NCBI GenBank assembly: GCA_938049385.1
Contig: CALIBQ010000047.1
Coordinates: forward strand, 1 to 40,836
Direction of reading: 5' to 3'
Origin: an uncultured Anaerolineae bacterium
GTDB taxonomy: Bacteria; Chloroflexota; Anaerolineae; JACIWP01
DNA length: 40,836 nt
Within the stretch, counting starts at the first letter, position 1, and each line of letters starts with the position of its first letter. This document shows, piece by piece, positions 15,893 to 24,705 of this stretch. Under the pieces are notes generated by a model. The model was not told the origin of the DNA and searched no databases. It was given only the letters and a program-made list of their open reading frames with translations. The translations under genes were made by a program, and so were the position numbers.

Positions 15893-15953
15893 ATGCGAGA
15901 TGTCCGTCGCATCACTCACAGAATTTGGACAAGGAAGGGGGTGAGATTCGTAG

Positions 15954-16166
15954 ATGCGCGTGGAGTTACAACCTGGTGAATCGCAGGAATCCCTGCTGAA
16001 GCGCTTCCGCAAGGAGGTCACCAAGGAGGGTATCCTGCGAGATGTCCGCCGCAAGCGGTGGTACGTCTCCAAGAGCGAGGAGAAGCGTATCAAGCGCGCC
16101 AAGGCCATCCGCAAGATGCGGCGCAAACTGCGCAAGCTACGGGAGCGCGAACGGCGCTATCGCTAA
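15954..16166 (+). CDS. rpsU: 30S ribosomal protein S21
   Basis: 70-residue basic protein of the small ribosomal subunit with the usual S21 layout: an N-terminal strand, SQESLLKRFRKEV, then GILRDVRRKRWYVSKSEEKR and a long Arg/Lys-rich helix. The length is normal. A strong purine-rich ribosome site (AAGGAAGGGGG, 15931-15941) precedes the ATG. S21 acts in translation initiation. The terminator-like hairpin in its leader suggests regulated synthesis. The next gene follows after 58 bases on the same strand. Confidence 0.95.
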   Translation: MRVELQPGESQESLLKRFRKEVTKEGILRDVRRKRWYVSKSEEKRIKRAKAIRKMRRKLRKLRERERRYR

Positions 16167-16224
16167 CCCTTCCTGGTGGTTGGTTATCTGGCCGGCCTAT
16201 GTGTGGTTCGTTTGGGAGAGGGGC

Positions 16225-17565
16225 ATGCTGATGAATACACCGGCAGTGCCCCTTTTCTGTTTTGTGCGAAGGCTTGGGACGATGCGGCATCATGAGCGTC
16301 AATTGGGATGGCACGCTGTCGTGGCGGCTGTACTGCTCGCCGCCATCTGCGTGCTGGCCATGGGCGTGAGGCCGCCGGCCCAGGCCCTTTCCGAAAAGGA
16401 TATTGACTCTGCCGTCCGGCCGGTGGTTGCCGGCCGGGAGTTCGATATCGCCCGCTGGGAAGCGGAGGCGGTGGCGGCCAAGGTGGCGACCAACCTTCGC
16501 TATCCCGCCCCTCAGCTCGCCGACCTGGATGGCTCCATGGTGGTCACGGCGTACGTGGAGCAGTTGCGGCAGGTGCGCCAGCTTCAGCATGAGATCGAGG
16601 AGGCATATGCGGAACTGCCGGCCGGGACACTGCCCGGGGAGGCGATTCGGCAGAAAGAAGCAGAGGCGAAGCGCCTGCGGGACGAACTGCGTCGGCACCA
16701 GCCGCTGGTGGAGACGATCCTGGAGCGGCAGGTGGCACGCACGGCCGGCCGGCTGGGGCTGAGCACGGCCGGCGTCCTCTGGCCGCCGGTGCTGTTTCGA
16801 CTCTCGCCCCCGCCCACACATCTCATTATCTCTCCTCGCGAGCGCATTGAGCTGATATACTCCCGCGACCTCTCCCCTGACCTTTCTGTCTCAGAACGGG
16901 ATGCTATGGAGCGCGAGATAGAGGCCCGGCTGGGGGTTTCGTCGCTGATTGAGGACCTGGGCGGCTACGGCACCTATCCGCCGCTGATACTGGAAGAGCC
17001 GGCGCTGGGATGGATCATCCCCACTGCGGCGCATGAGTGGATTCATAATTATCTGGCCTTCCGCCCGTTGGGACTGCGGTACGAAACTTCGCCGGCGCTG
17101 AAGACGCTCAATGAGACGGTCGCCAGCATTGCCGGCGATGAGCTGGGCGCGGCGGTCATATTCGACTATTACCCCTGGGTTACCCCACCGGAACTTTCAT
17201 GGAAGCGCCCCCCACAGCCGCCGGCGGAGGAAAAAGAGGAGGAGCGGGAATTCGACTTTACCCGCTTCATGCGGGAGACGCGCCAGGAGGCAGAGAGACT
17301 GCTGGCCGCCGGCCGGATGGCGGAGGCGGAGCAGTACATGGAATCACGCCGGCAGGAGCTGGTTCAGCGGGGCTATGTCATTCGCAAACTGAACCAGGCC
17401 TACTTCGCCTTTCATGGGCTGTACGCTACCGGCCCAGGGTCCATTGATCCGACGGGGCCAAAGATGGAGGAACTGCGCCGGCGCTCCCCATCATTAGCGG
17501 CGTTCATGCATACGGTGGAATGGTTCACCTCGCCCGAGGACCTTGACCGGGCGTTGGGGCAGTAG
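16225..17565 (+). CDS. Membrane-anchored protein with HExxH metallopeptidase-like motif
   Basis: About 446 residues. A single hydrophobic segment near the N-terminus (HAVVAAVLLAAICVLAMGV) would anchor or export the protein. A coiled-coil-prone charged region follows (QLRQVRQLQHEIEEAY and KEAEAKRLRDEL). In the middle lies AAHEWIHNYL (His270, Glu271, His274), and 26 residues beyond His270 is NETVASIAGDE, where Glu297 could be the third zinc ligand, as in gluzincin-type proteases. The C-terminal part is rich in charged helices. I do not recognise a named family. The ATG at 16225 follows GGGAGAGGGG; another ATG lies two codons later. It converges with the kinase gene at 17572, with 6 bases between stops. 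Confidence 0.7.
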   Translation: MLMNTPAVPLFCFVRRLGTMRHHERQLGWHAVVAAVLLAAICVLAMGVRPPAQALSEKDIDSAVRPVVAGREFDIARWEAEAVAAKVATNLRYPAPQLADLDGSMVVTAYVEQLRQVRQLQHEIEEAYAELPAGTLPGEAIRQKEAEAKRLRDELRRHQPLVETILERQVARTAGRLGLSTAGVLWPPVLFRLSPPPTHLIISPRERIELIYSRDLSPDLSVSERDAMEREIEARLGVSSLIEDLGGYGTYPPLILEEPALGWIIPTAAHEWIHNYLAFRPLGLRYETSPALKTLNETVASIAGDELGAAVIFDYYPWVTPPELSWKRPPQPPAEEKEEEREFDFTRFMRETRQEAERLLAAGRMAEAEQYMESRRQELVQRGYVIRKLNQAYFAFHGLYATGPGSIDPTGPKMEELRRRSPSLAAFMHTVEWFTSPEDLDRALGQ

Positions 17566-17571
17566 CAGGGG

Positions 17572-18711
17572 TTACGCTGGACGCATGGGCAGTTCCGCGA
17601 CGAAGCAGTTGCCGGCGCCCTCGTTCGGCTCTACATATATCCTGCCGCCGTGCGCTTCCACTGCCAGCTTGGCCAGCGTCAGGCCGAGAGTGACACCGCG
17701 GGGCAGGGCGGCGTCGCGCGCTTCGAGCTGGGCCGCCGGCTCAAAGATGTGCTGGCGGAGCGGCTCCGGCAGGGCCGGTCCCTGGTCGCAGACGCTGAGC
17801 CGATACCAATCCTCCATCCGTTCCCCATCCACCCTCACTGTGCCAGCACTGCGGGTGTATTTGACCGCATTGTCCAGCAGGTTGGCGAGCATCCGCTCGA
17901 TGAGGTAGCGGTCCAGCCAGCAAGTCGCCGGCGCTACATTCACCTCCACCTTCAGCCCAGGCTTCATGTGGGGGATGTCCAGCTCTGCCAGCACGCCCTG
18001 GACCAGTTCCTGGATATCCACAGGAGAACGCTGGAGCATCCAGCGTCCCTCTTCGAGATGGCGCAGGTCCATCAGGTTGCGGATCATGCGCATGAGGCGC
18101 TTGGTGGAATTCAGCGCGGCTTCCAGGGCTTCTTGCTGGGGGGCGGACAGCGCCGGCGGGAGCTGACGCACCAGTTCCAGGTTGCCCAGGATGCTGGTGA
18201 CGGGGTTGTTCATGTCGTGGATGACCATCTCGGTCAATGCATCTTTGAGCGTTTCCAGTCGGCGCAGTTCCTCGTTCTGGCGAGCGGTGATCTCCATCTG
18301 GCGCGTCAGCGCATCGTGGAGGGCTTTGGTGCGCAGATGCGCGCGCACCCGCGCCAGCAGTTCGGCCGCGACAAAGGGTTTGGAGACAAAGTCATCCGCG
18401 CCGGCCTCCAACCCGCGCACCACGTGTTCGGGGTCCTGTAACGCGGTTACCAAAATTATCGGGATGGAGCACGTCTGCTCGGCCGATTTCAGCGCGCGGC
18501 AGACCGTGAAGCCGTCCATGTCGGGCATCAGCACATCGAGCAGAATGAGGTCCGGCCTGTCCTGCTGGACTCGCGCCAGCGCCTCTGGGCCGGATGCCGC
18601 CGGCGTGACGCGGTAACCCTCGCGCTCGAGGAATGAGCGCAGGACGTCAATATTGGGGAAGTGATCATCCACCACCAGGATATGCGGAGGTGAAACATTC
18701 TGACCGTTCAT
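17572..18711 (-). CDS. Response-regulator receiver domain fused to histidine kinase
   Basis: 379 residues: a receiver domain first (HILVVDDHFPN, phospho-acceptor Asp in LILLDVLMPDMDG, Lys in VSKPF; residues 10-130), a linker helix, then a histidine kinase with HDMNNPVTSILGN as the H-box (His about 180) and a HATPase domain (N-box LLDNAVKYT, TLGLTLAKLAVEAHGG). No transmembrane helix or DNA-binding domain is present. This receiver-first layout suggests that phosphorylation by another kinase controls its own activity. The ATG at 18711 follows AAAGGA. The neighbouring kinase gene ends 34 bases upstream, so they may form one phosphorelay. Confidence 0.88.
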   Translation of the reverse strand: MNGQNVSPPHILVVDDHFPNIDVLRSFLEREGYRVTPAASGPEALARVQQDRPDLILLDVLMPDMDGFTVCRALKSAEQTCSIPIILVTALQDPEHVVRGLEAGADDFVSKPFVAAELLARVRAHLRTKALHDALTRQMEITARQNEELRRLETLKDALTEMVIHDMNNPVTSILGNLELVRQLPPALSAPQQEALEAALNSTKRLMRMIRNLMDLRHLEEGRWMLQRSPVDIQELVQGVLAELDIPHMKPGLKVEVNVAPATCWLDRYLIERMLANLLDNAVKYTRSAGTVRVDGERMEDWYRLSVCDQGPALPEPLRQHIFEPAAQLEARDAALPRGVTLGLTLAKLAVEAHGGRIYVEPNEGAGNCFVAELPMRPA

Positions 18712-18745
18712 CCGCTCAGTCCTTTGGGTGAGTGGAATCGAGCTG

Positions 18746-20527
18746 TTAAGTGCTAGCGGCCGGCAGCCAAATGTCGACCCGGGCTCCACCTTCGGGCACG
18801 TTCGCGATTTGAATAGTACCCCCGTGGGCCTGAATGATGTTGTATGTCACAAACAGCCCCAGCCCCAGCCCCCGCATCCGTCCGCCCTCGACCTTGGTGG
18901 TGTATCCTGGCTCGAAGATGTGGTGCAGGTGTTGGGGGTCAATCCCTGTTCCAGTATCTTGAATCGCGATGAGGATTCCGTTGTCATGGGGGGTGGTGGT
19001 AATGGTCAGAGAGCCGCCGTTCGGCATCGCTTCCATGGCATTTTGAATGATGTTCAGCAGGGCCTGGCGCAACTGCCAGGGGTTGCCGGCGATGGGCGGC
19101 AGGTCATCCGCTAGGTGGAGATAAGCGGTGATGCCCTGGCGCTGGAACCGCCATTCGAAGCTTTCTAGCGCGGCCTGCAGGAGCTGATTGATACTGCGGG
19201 GTGCGCCGGCCGGCAGGCCCTCTTCCGTGGTCATCTGTGAGAAGCCGTTGACGATTTCCCGAATGCGCTGGGCGCTGTTGCAGAGGGTTTCCAGGTCGGC
19301 CCGCAGGTCGGCCGGCAGGTCAGTACGGCGCAGGGCGAGCTGGGCGATGCCCAGGATGGGGGTGAGGGCGTTGTTGACCTCATGGCCGAGGCCGGCGGCC
19401 AGCTCCGCAGAGGTAGCCAGACGCGCCGCGGCGAGGAGCTGTTCCTGCGTGCGGCGCAGTTCCTCCAACTGCCGGCGGGTCTGTTCGTACAGGCGAGCGT
19501 TTTCCACTGCCACTGCGGCCTGCGCGGCGATGTTGGATAACAACATCTCGTCCTCGGCGGAGAAGGCGTTGAATTCATAGCTGGCCACTGCCAGAACCCC
19601 TATCATTCGACTGCCCACCGTCATGGGGACGCCCAACCAGGAATTGGAGGGCTTCGGCTGGCCGACGAGTACTGGCTGAATGCCCATCTGGGCGGCCTCG
19701 CGCGATTTGTCGTTCAGGCGGAGCGGCCGGCGGTTCTGAATGATCCAGCCCACCAGTCCGGCCGGAGTAGGGAAAATCTGTGGGGGGAAGCGCTTCCCTT
19801 CATCAATCAGTATTTCCAGCCGGAACTGGTTGGTCTCTTCGTCAATCAGCGCCACGAAGTAGGATGCGGCGTCAATAACCCGCTGGACCTGGGTATATAT
19901 GGTTTCCAGAAGCTGATGGATGTCGAGGTTGGAAGAGATGGCCTGTGCCACCTCGTTCAGCACGGTCATCTGCTCAAGCTGTTTCTGTGTCCAGCCGATG
20001 AGGCGGGATTGGTAGATCGCGAACGCCAGCCGCGAGGAGACGTACTCGTACAGGAAGGCGCTGGTGCGCGGCGGAAAGGTGCCGGCAGGTTTACGGAAGA
20101 AGAGCAGAGCGCCGATGGATTGGCGTTCGATGGTTAGGGGACAAGCCAGGAACGCACCGGCCGGCTCAGCCGCTTCCCCCGGCCAGATGGAGCCCATCCA
20201 CTGCCGGCACTGGCCGGAGAAGAGGGCGTGGGTGAGCGGGTGATCGGCATCGGCCGGCAGGCGCGACAGCATGGGGAGGGAAGCCTGCAGGCCGGCGCGG
20301 CTGTGCAGGGTCAGTTCATCCTGCCGCGGCGAGAGGAGGTAGAGGGCGATGCCGTCGAGGGCGTATGCGTCGGCCAGGAAGGAGAGGACCGCCGGCAGGC
20401 GTGCTTCGAAGGTGGCCGGCGGGAAAAAGCGGTCCTGCAGTTCCACCAGCAGACGCAGTTCCTCGAAAGTGAGGGGGAAGTCCTGTCTGTGTGTCGCTGT
20501 GTCTTTGTAGAAATTCGGCAGAGCCAC
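18746..20527 (-). CDS. Cytoplasmic GAF-domain sensor histidine kinase
   Basis: 593 residues, probably starting at a GTG preceded by TAAGGA. Two GAF-like sensor domains fill residues 25-170 and 190-345 (LGVPMTVGSRMIGVLAV in the second). They are followed by a coiled-coil linker (QTRRQLEELRRTQEQL), an H-box GLGHEVNNALTPILG, an N-box NIIQNAMEAMPNGG and ATP-lid glycines DTGTGID / GLGLGLFV. HEVNN is typical of the HisKA subgroup without a strict HExxT motif. There are no membrane segments, so it senses a soluble signal. It has its own near-consensus promoter and is followed by the receiver-kinase gene at 18711. Confidence 0.9.
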   Translation of the reverse strand: MALPNFYKDTATHRQDFPLTFEELRLLVELQDRFFPPATFEARLPAVLSFLADAYALDGIALYLLSPRQDELTLHSRAGLQASLPMLSRLPADADHPLTHALFSGQCRQWMGSIWPGEAAEPAGAFLACPLTIERQSIGALLFFRKPAGTFPPRTSAFLYEYVSSRLAFAIYQSRLIGWTQKQLEQMTVLNEVAQAISSNLDIHQLLETIYTQVQRVIDAASYFVALIDEETNQFRLEILIDEGKRFPPQIFPTPAGLVGWIIQNRRPLRLNDKSREAAQMGIQPVLVGQPKPSNSWLGVPMTVGSRMIGVLAVASYEFNAFSAEDEMLLSNIAAQAAVAVENARLYEQTRRQLEELRRTQEQLLAAARLATSAELAAGLGHEVNNALTPILGIAQLALRRTDLPADLRADLETLCNSAQRIREIVNGFSQMTTEEGLPAGAPRSINQLLQAALESFEWRFQRQGITAYLHLADDLPPIAGNPWQLRQALLNIIQNAMEAMPNGGSLTITTTPHDNGILIAIQDTGTGIDPQHLHHIFEPGYTTKVEGGRMRGLGLGLFVTYNIIQAHGGTIQIANVPEGGARVDIWLPAAST

Positions 20528-20596
20528 GCGCCCGATTCCTTACCGCCACTGCCGATCAGCCGATGCATTGTACGCGCAATTGCATTGCGTTACCTA

Positions 20597-20625
20597 ATGA
20601 TAGCACAGCAATGCTGGTATGTCAA
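20597..20625 (-). promoter_or_regulatory. Promoter of the GAF kinase / receiver-kinase operon
   Basis: Minus-strand TTGACA (20625-20620), 17-base spacer and TATCAT (20602-20597), about 70 bases upstream of the GTG at 20527. Confidence 0.75.
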
Positions 20626-20660
20626 AAAATATCGCTAAATTGATGAGACCCGCTGGAACG

Positions 20661-20695
20661 CTAACTCCGGTATGTGAGTCGTGTTGTGGAGTTAG
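20661..20695. repeat. Inverted repeat after the glycosyltransferase pseudogene
   Basis: CTAACTCC (20661-20668) and GGAGTTAG (20688-20695), a perfect 8-bp stem with a 19-base loop. It starts just beyond the final stop codon (20701-20699, minus strand). There is no T-tract, so terminator function is uncertain. Confidence 0.4.
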
Positions 20696-20698
20696 GTA

Positions 20699-22303
20699 TT
20701 AGTTGTTGCCAAGATATTGGAAAATTTTGACAGTGGTTGAGCTATAAACCAATCGATATGCGCTTGAAGCTTGCATGGAAGCGGCGACTGAATTGCCAAG
20801 AACGGGAGCGTTTGTGTTTAGGGAAGCTCCATTTATTGATTGTGAGATCAGAACATAGTCAAAGGAAAAGCCCTGATTCTTTGCCCAGTTCTCAATACAT
20901 TGATGGTCGTAAAAGATGCAGTGTGCCAACTCAATCGAGCTAGCTCACCGGCGGTTAAATTCACCCGGCAACCATTCGTAACCCTGTATCACAGAAAGAC
21001 TGACTCGGTCTGTTAGCGCGGGGAACCACTCCTGGATAGGTGAAGTGAGTGGGTCCCCATAATTGAGTATCACAAAACGAGCATTGGGCGGAGTATTGTC
21101 AGTCACCCACTGTAGGGCTTTTAGTTCCTCGTCCGTTACCCGCAGGGAAGAGAGGTCTAGCGAATAAATGTAGGCGTTCAGGAGGGTATAGACGAGAAAA
21201 ACCGTCAGCAATAGTTTGCCGGGCATCGACTGCCAGGCGGAGGCAGAGGACGAGGATGTAGTAGAGAGCTCTGGTCTCGTGACATGAGCAATTCTCTGGA
21301 GTCCTGGTAAAAGGACTTCGTCTAAACTAATGGCTGTGAGTAACGCGAGAGCAAGAGAAGCAGATAGTGGTGCGGCGCGTGGCTCTGCTAGAAATGCGCC
21401 GCCAAGCCATGCTATGGGGAAATAGTTTCTTTATCATTACGCAGTCATTACGCAGGCAAAGATGCCTACTATCGCAAAGGCGGTGATGAGGCCAAGGTTT
21501 GGTTCCTCGCTAAAGGTCATGGTTACAAGGGGCATCCACCAGGTCCAGCGATGCCAGCCCGTTTGTAACGCTACGGCAAAAGGTGTTAGTCCATGCTGAA
21601 GTATTACCGTTATCCACCAGGGAGATGTGAGTAGAAGGGTGCTAGCAGTGATAATGAAGCTTCCGACTATCCCCCGTTTAGTGCGGCCCCAAAATATCCA
21701 CATTAGCACAATAATGGCGCATGTATGAATCGTGTACTCCGGGTGGCTTGCGAAAAGGAGGGCAGAGAATGCCCCAAATGGGAGCAGATACCGCCAACAC
21801 TGCGTCGTATAAAATCGAAAGGCGCTAGCGAGAGTTAACAACATGAAAAGAAGTCCCAAGCTTCTGGTCAATCCACCGCCCATGCCTGGGAAATCGTACG
21901 TTCGAGGAAGCACTGCATACGCGACGGTTGCCAGAGCGGCTTGAAAGCGTGACTCCAATATGGTTCTGGAAAGCAAATAGAATACAGGAATGGTCAGGAT
22001 CGTTACGATAGGAGGCAACCATTGAAGCAGTGAGATTAATGGAATGTCTAGGCCGGCAGAAATCAGCGCTCCCAGATACAGCGCCAAGGGAGGATATGCG
22101 AAAGGAATGTGGGCTGAGTTGTAAGTCGTGTATGCAGGGAATCGAAAACCGTTCTGAATAAGGTCTTGCATTATCACGTAAAACAGGCCGCCGTCATTTA
22201 CAGGAAAGGGAAATCGGACTGCGGGGATCAGGCGTACCAGTGCACCCATGGAAATGGCCCAGATCAGCAGGAATTCATCTAGAGTGAGGCGTTTAGACTG
22301 CAT
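20699..22303 (-). pseudogene. Broken membrane glycosyltransferase-like (GT-C type) gene
   Basis: Three consecutive open segments in the same reading frame (22303-21437, about 21415-20945, 20941-20699) together resemble one multi-pass membrane glycosyltransferase of about 530 residues. Typical features: MQSKRL start with GGGGAAGAGG upstream, VNDGG in the first extracytoplasmic loop, FAYPPLALYLGALI, at least eight hydrophobic helices, and a soluble C-terminal part (ALQWVTDNTPPNARF ... AYRLVY). The frame is broken by TAA-TGA-TAA around 21433-21425, within a near-perfect 11-base tandem duplication (TGCGTAATGAC / TGCGTAATGAT), and by a single TGA at about 20944-20942. The DNA is visibly AT-richer than its surroundings and holds only one GCCGGC. 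Probably an acquired, decaying gene; assembly errors could explain part of it. Confidence 0.75.
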
Positions 22304-22528
22304 ACCCTCTTCCCCTGATTCCTGAATGCATTCACCGAGAGTGTGGTAGACTGTCTGTTGGACCGTTAGGGGCCCCTCGTATACCAGGGGAATCAGAAAG
22401 CTCATCCACAGAGAGTAGCAGATATTTGGGTACTTATGAGGCCAGCGTAATGCTGGTTCAGTAGGGCGTCCTTCCCAAGACGGGGTGTCATACAATAGCC
22501 AGTCAGCATCCTTGGGGGATGCTCTCAA
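22304..22528 (-). other. Open stretch without a recognisable gene
   Basis: The frame of the pseudogene stays open upstream for 75 codons to a TTG right after the glycoside-hydrolase stop. There is no ribosome site, and the translation (DTPSWEGRPTEP ...) resembles nothing I know. It may be a remnant of another acquired gene or simply a leader. Confidence 0.3.
22505..22523. repeat. Hairpin just downstream of the glycoside-hydrolase gene
   Basis: AGCATCC-TTGGG-GGATGCT, a perfect 7-bp stem, 6 bases beyond the stop codon at 22531-22529 (minus strand). No T-tract follows, so it may mark the RNA 3' end rather than act as a strong terminator. Confidence 0.45.
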
Positions 22529-23872
22529 TTAGTATACTATCATAAGTGGTTGACTGTCAATAGGGATGACCAAATCTTCAGCACGTTGCGGCTGAACCAC
22601 CATCTCCTCACCCACAACCCGCACAACCAGCGCTCGAGACGCGGAAATGTGTAGCGGGACCGCCGGCCCATCCCCGTTCCGCCACGCAATCACAAGGTGA
22701 GTAAACCCGTCTTCCTCATAGGCGAATTCGTAGGCTTCCAGCGGCTCCGACACGCTCAGCTCTCCCCGAAAATGGGCGCTCGACAGGTGTTGGGCGAGAA
22801 GCTGATAGGTGCGGTAGGCCGGCTTGGGCACGCCGCCGGCATCCACCAGTCCGTACAGCCGCGCCTCTCCGGGGCGGTCCTGCAGTTTGTGCCATATCGC
22901 GGCCGGCATGCCGGCCCACACAGCGCGCGCATAAGACCGCACCATCTCATCGGCGGTCTTCTGGTCGGAATATCCTTCTGCGGCAGGGCCGGCGGTGGGC
23001 TGTCCCAATTCACTGCACATAACGGGTTTCTCAAAGCCGGCCCTTTTCAGAATGCTCCGGATATAAGCGTGTTTCCCCTGGATGCCGCGGCCGAAGCGGT
23101 CCCAGCGGTAGGAAAATGCCGGGTAGTAATGAAAGTTGGCCCAATCGAAATATGGGCCGGCGCCGGCGTCCAGTGCCCGCTCAAGGAAGCGCACGTTAAA
23201 GGGATTGCCTTCAATTTGTTCCAGCGCCAGGCCGCCGAAAATGACCACAGCGTCCGGGTCAGCGCCTTTGATAACGGGATAGGCTCGGCGCAGGAGTTCG
23301 GCGTAGGCCGCCGGCGCGTTTCCCCAGCACCCGCCCTGCGCGCCGTAGGTCTCGGCGTCGGTGTTGTCCGGCTCGTTGTACAGCTCCCAATGGTGCACCG
23401 CGTACGGCTCGCGGTGATAGCGGCCGACAGCCTCCTCCAGGAAGCGCAGGAAGGCTTCCTGGCCGGCCGCATTCAGCGGCCCGCAGGGCGTATCGGCGGC
23501 CCAGGTCGGATTGTCGCGCACGGTGAGGATGATCTGGAAGCCGCGGCTGTGCAAAGCGCTGAGCAGTGTGTCGTATGTATCGAACCGATAGGCCGGCGGG
23601 GTATTCTGGCGGGGTTCGATGGTTCGCCAGCGCAGGGGGACCCGCACCCAGCGAGCGCCAGTGCCGGCGGCCAGCTCTACCTGGCCCTCATCCCGCTCGG
23701 TGGTCAGTTCGACCCCGAGCACGGCGCCGGCGGGTACCGCGGGGAGAGGTGAGAGCGTGGCGGCCGCCGGCGTGGGGGTCGGGCGCGGCGCACAGGCGAA
23801 CAGCAGGGTGGTGAACAGCGAGATACATGCTGTGAGCCAGAGCTGGCGGATGGCCGGCGTCTTCCGGGACAT
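22529..23872 (-). CDS. Glycoside-hydrolase-like TIM-barrel lipoprotein
   Basis: 447-residue exported lipoprotein: signal peptide with lipobox LLFAC (Cys about 27), short Pro/Thr linker, then a (beta/alpha)8 glycosidase domain of the GH-A clan type (GH5/GH39-like). Visible catalytic candidates are Glu167 in WELYNEPDN (acid/base) and Glu288 in CSELGQ (nucleophile), with the ARWVRVPLRWRTIEP and HYYPAFSYRW segments typical of the fold. A small beta-rich region ends the protein. The start overlaps the pstB stop in TGATG, and GGAAG lies 9 bases upstream, so it is translated with the phosphate transporter. Glycan substrate unknown. Phosphate-linked control suggests wall-polymer or polysaccharide turnover, which is speculative. 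Confidence 0.8.
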   Translation of the reverse strand: MSRKTPAIRQLWLTACISLFTTLLFACAPRPTPTPAAATLSPLPAVPAGAVLGVELTTERDEGQVELAAGTGARWVRVPLRWRTIEPRQNTPPAYRFDTYDTLLSALHSRGFQIILTVRDNPTWAADTPCGPLNAAGQEAFLRFLEEAVGRYHREPYAVHHWELYNEPDNTDAETYGAQGGCWGNAPAAYAELLRRAYPVIKGADPDAVVIFGGLALEQIEGNPFNVRFLERALDAGAGPYFDWANFHYYPAFSYRWDRFGRGIQGKHAYIRSILKRAGFEKPVMCSELGQPTAGPAAEGYSDQKTADEMVRSYARAVWAGMPAAIWHKLQDRPGEARLYGLVDAGGVPKPAYRTYQLLAQHLSSAHFRGELSVSEPLEAYEFAYEEDGFTHLVIAWRNGDGPAVPLHISASRALVVRVVGEEMVVQPQRAEDLVIPIDSQPLMIVY

Positions 23873-24696
23873 CAGCCGAATCTTCCAGTGATATAATCTT
23901 CGGTGCGCTTGTCCCGCGGATTGGTGAAGATCTGGGCGGTCGGCCCGTATTCCACAAGATATCCCACGCGGTTCTCATCCACCATCAGGAAGGCGGTGTA
24001 GTGGGAGACGCGGGCGGCCTGCTGCATGTTGTGGGTGACGATAATGATGGTGTACTGCTCCGCCAGGTCAATCATCAGCTCTTCGATCTTGAGGGTAGCG
24101 ATGGGGTCCAGGGCCGAGGCCGGCTCATCCATGAGGATGATTTCCGGCTTGATGGCGATGGCGCGCGCGATGCAGAGGCGCTGCTGCTGTCCGCCCGAAA
24201 GGGAGAGCGCGCTTTGGTGGAGTTTATCCTTGACCTCATCCCAGAGCGCCGCTTGGCGCAGGGCGCGCTCCACCAATTCGTCCATATTGCCGCGGTACCC
24301 GTTAATGCGGGCGCCCCAAGCAACGTTCTCATAGATGCTCTTGGGGAAGGGGTTGGGGCGCTGGAAGACCATGCCGATGCGCCGGCGCACAAGCACGGGG
24401 TCCACAGCCGGGTCGTAAATGTTAATGCCCTCAAACAGCACTTCTCCCTCCACGCGAGCACAGGGGATCAGGTCGTTCATGCGGTTGAAAGCGCGCAGGA
24501 GGGTGCTCTTGCCGCATCCGGATGGACCGATGATGGCGGTGATGCGCTGGCGCTCGATAGCTAGGTTGATATCGCGAACGGCCGGTCGGTCATGGTAATA
24601 GACCGTCAGGTTGCGGGCCTCGATGGCATATTTGCCGGCGCTGGCCGGCATGGATTCGGTGCGCATACTTGGCTGGAATGCGATTTTCACGTCCAT
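23872..24696 (-). CDS. pstB: Phosphate ABC transporter ATP-binding protein
   Basis: 274-residue ATPase that powers phosphate import through PstC/PstA at the inner face of the membrane. Walker [10 protein letters not shown], signature LSGGQQQR, Walker [14 protein letters not shown] and switch His in IVTHNMQ are all present. [18 protein letters not shown] in the Q-loop region is characteristic of PstB. A 25-residue N-terminal extension precedes the domain. It starts 9 bases after pstA and its stop overlaps the lipoprotein gene start. Confidence 0.95.
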   Translation of the reverse strand: MDVKIAFQPSMRTESMPASAGKYAIEARNLTVYYHDRPAVRDINLAIERQRITAIIGPSGCGKSTLLRAFNRMNDLIPCARVEGEVLFEGINIYDPAVDPVLVRRRIGMVFQRPNPFPKSIYENVAWGARINGYRGNMDELVERALRQAALWDEVKDKLHQSALSLSGGQQQRLCIARAIAIKPEIILMDEPASALDPIATLKIEELMIDLAEQYTIIIVTHNMQQAARVSHYTAFLMVDENRVGYLVEYGPTAQIFTNPRDKRTEDYITGRFG

Positions 24697-24705
24697 AGAC
24701 TTTCC

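Noticed and set aside
20528-22528. Insertion sequence or integron in the AT-rich patch
   Set aside because: No transposase, integrase, terminal inverted repeats or target duplication could be seen; only a broken glycosyltransferase-like gene is there.
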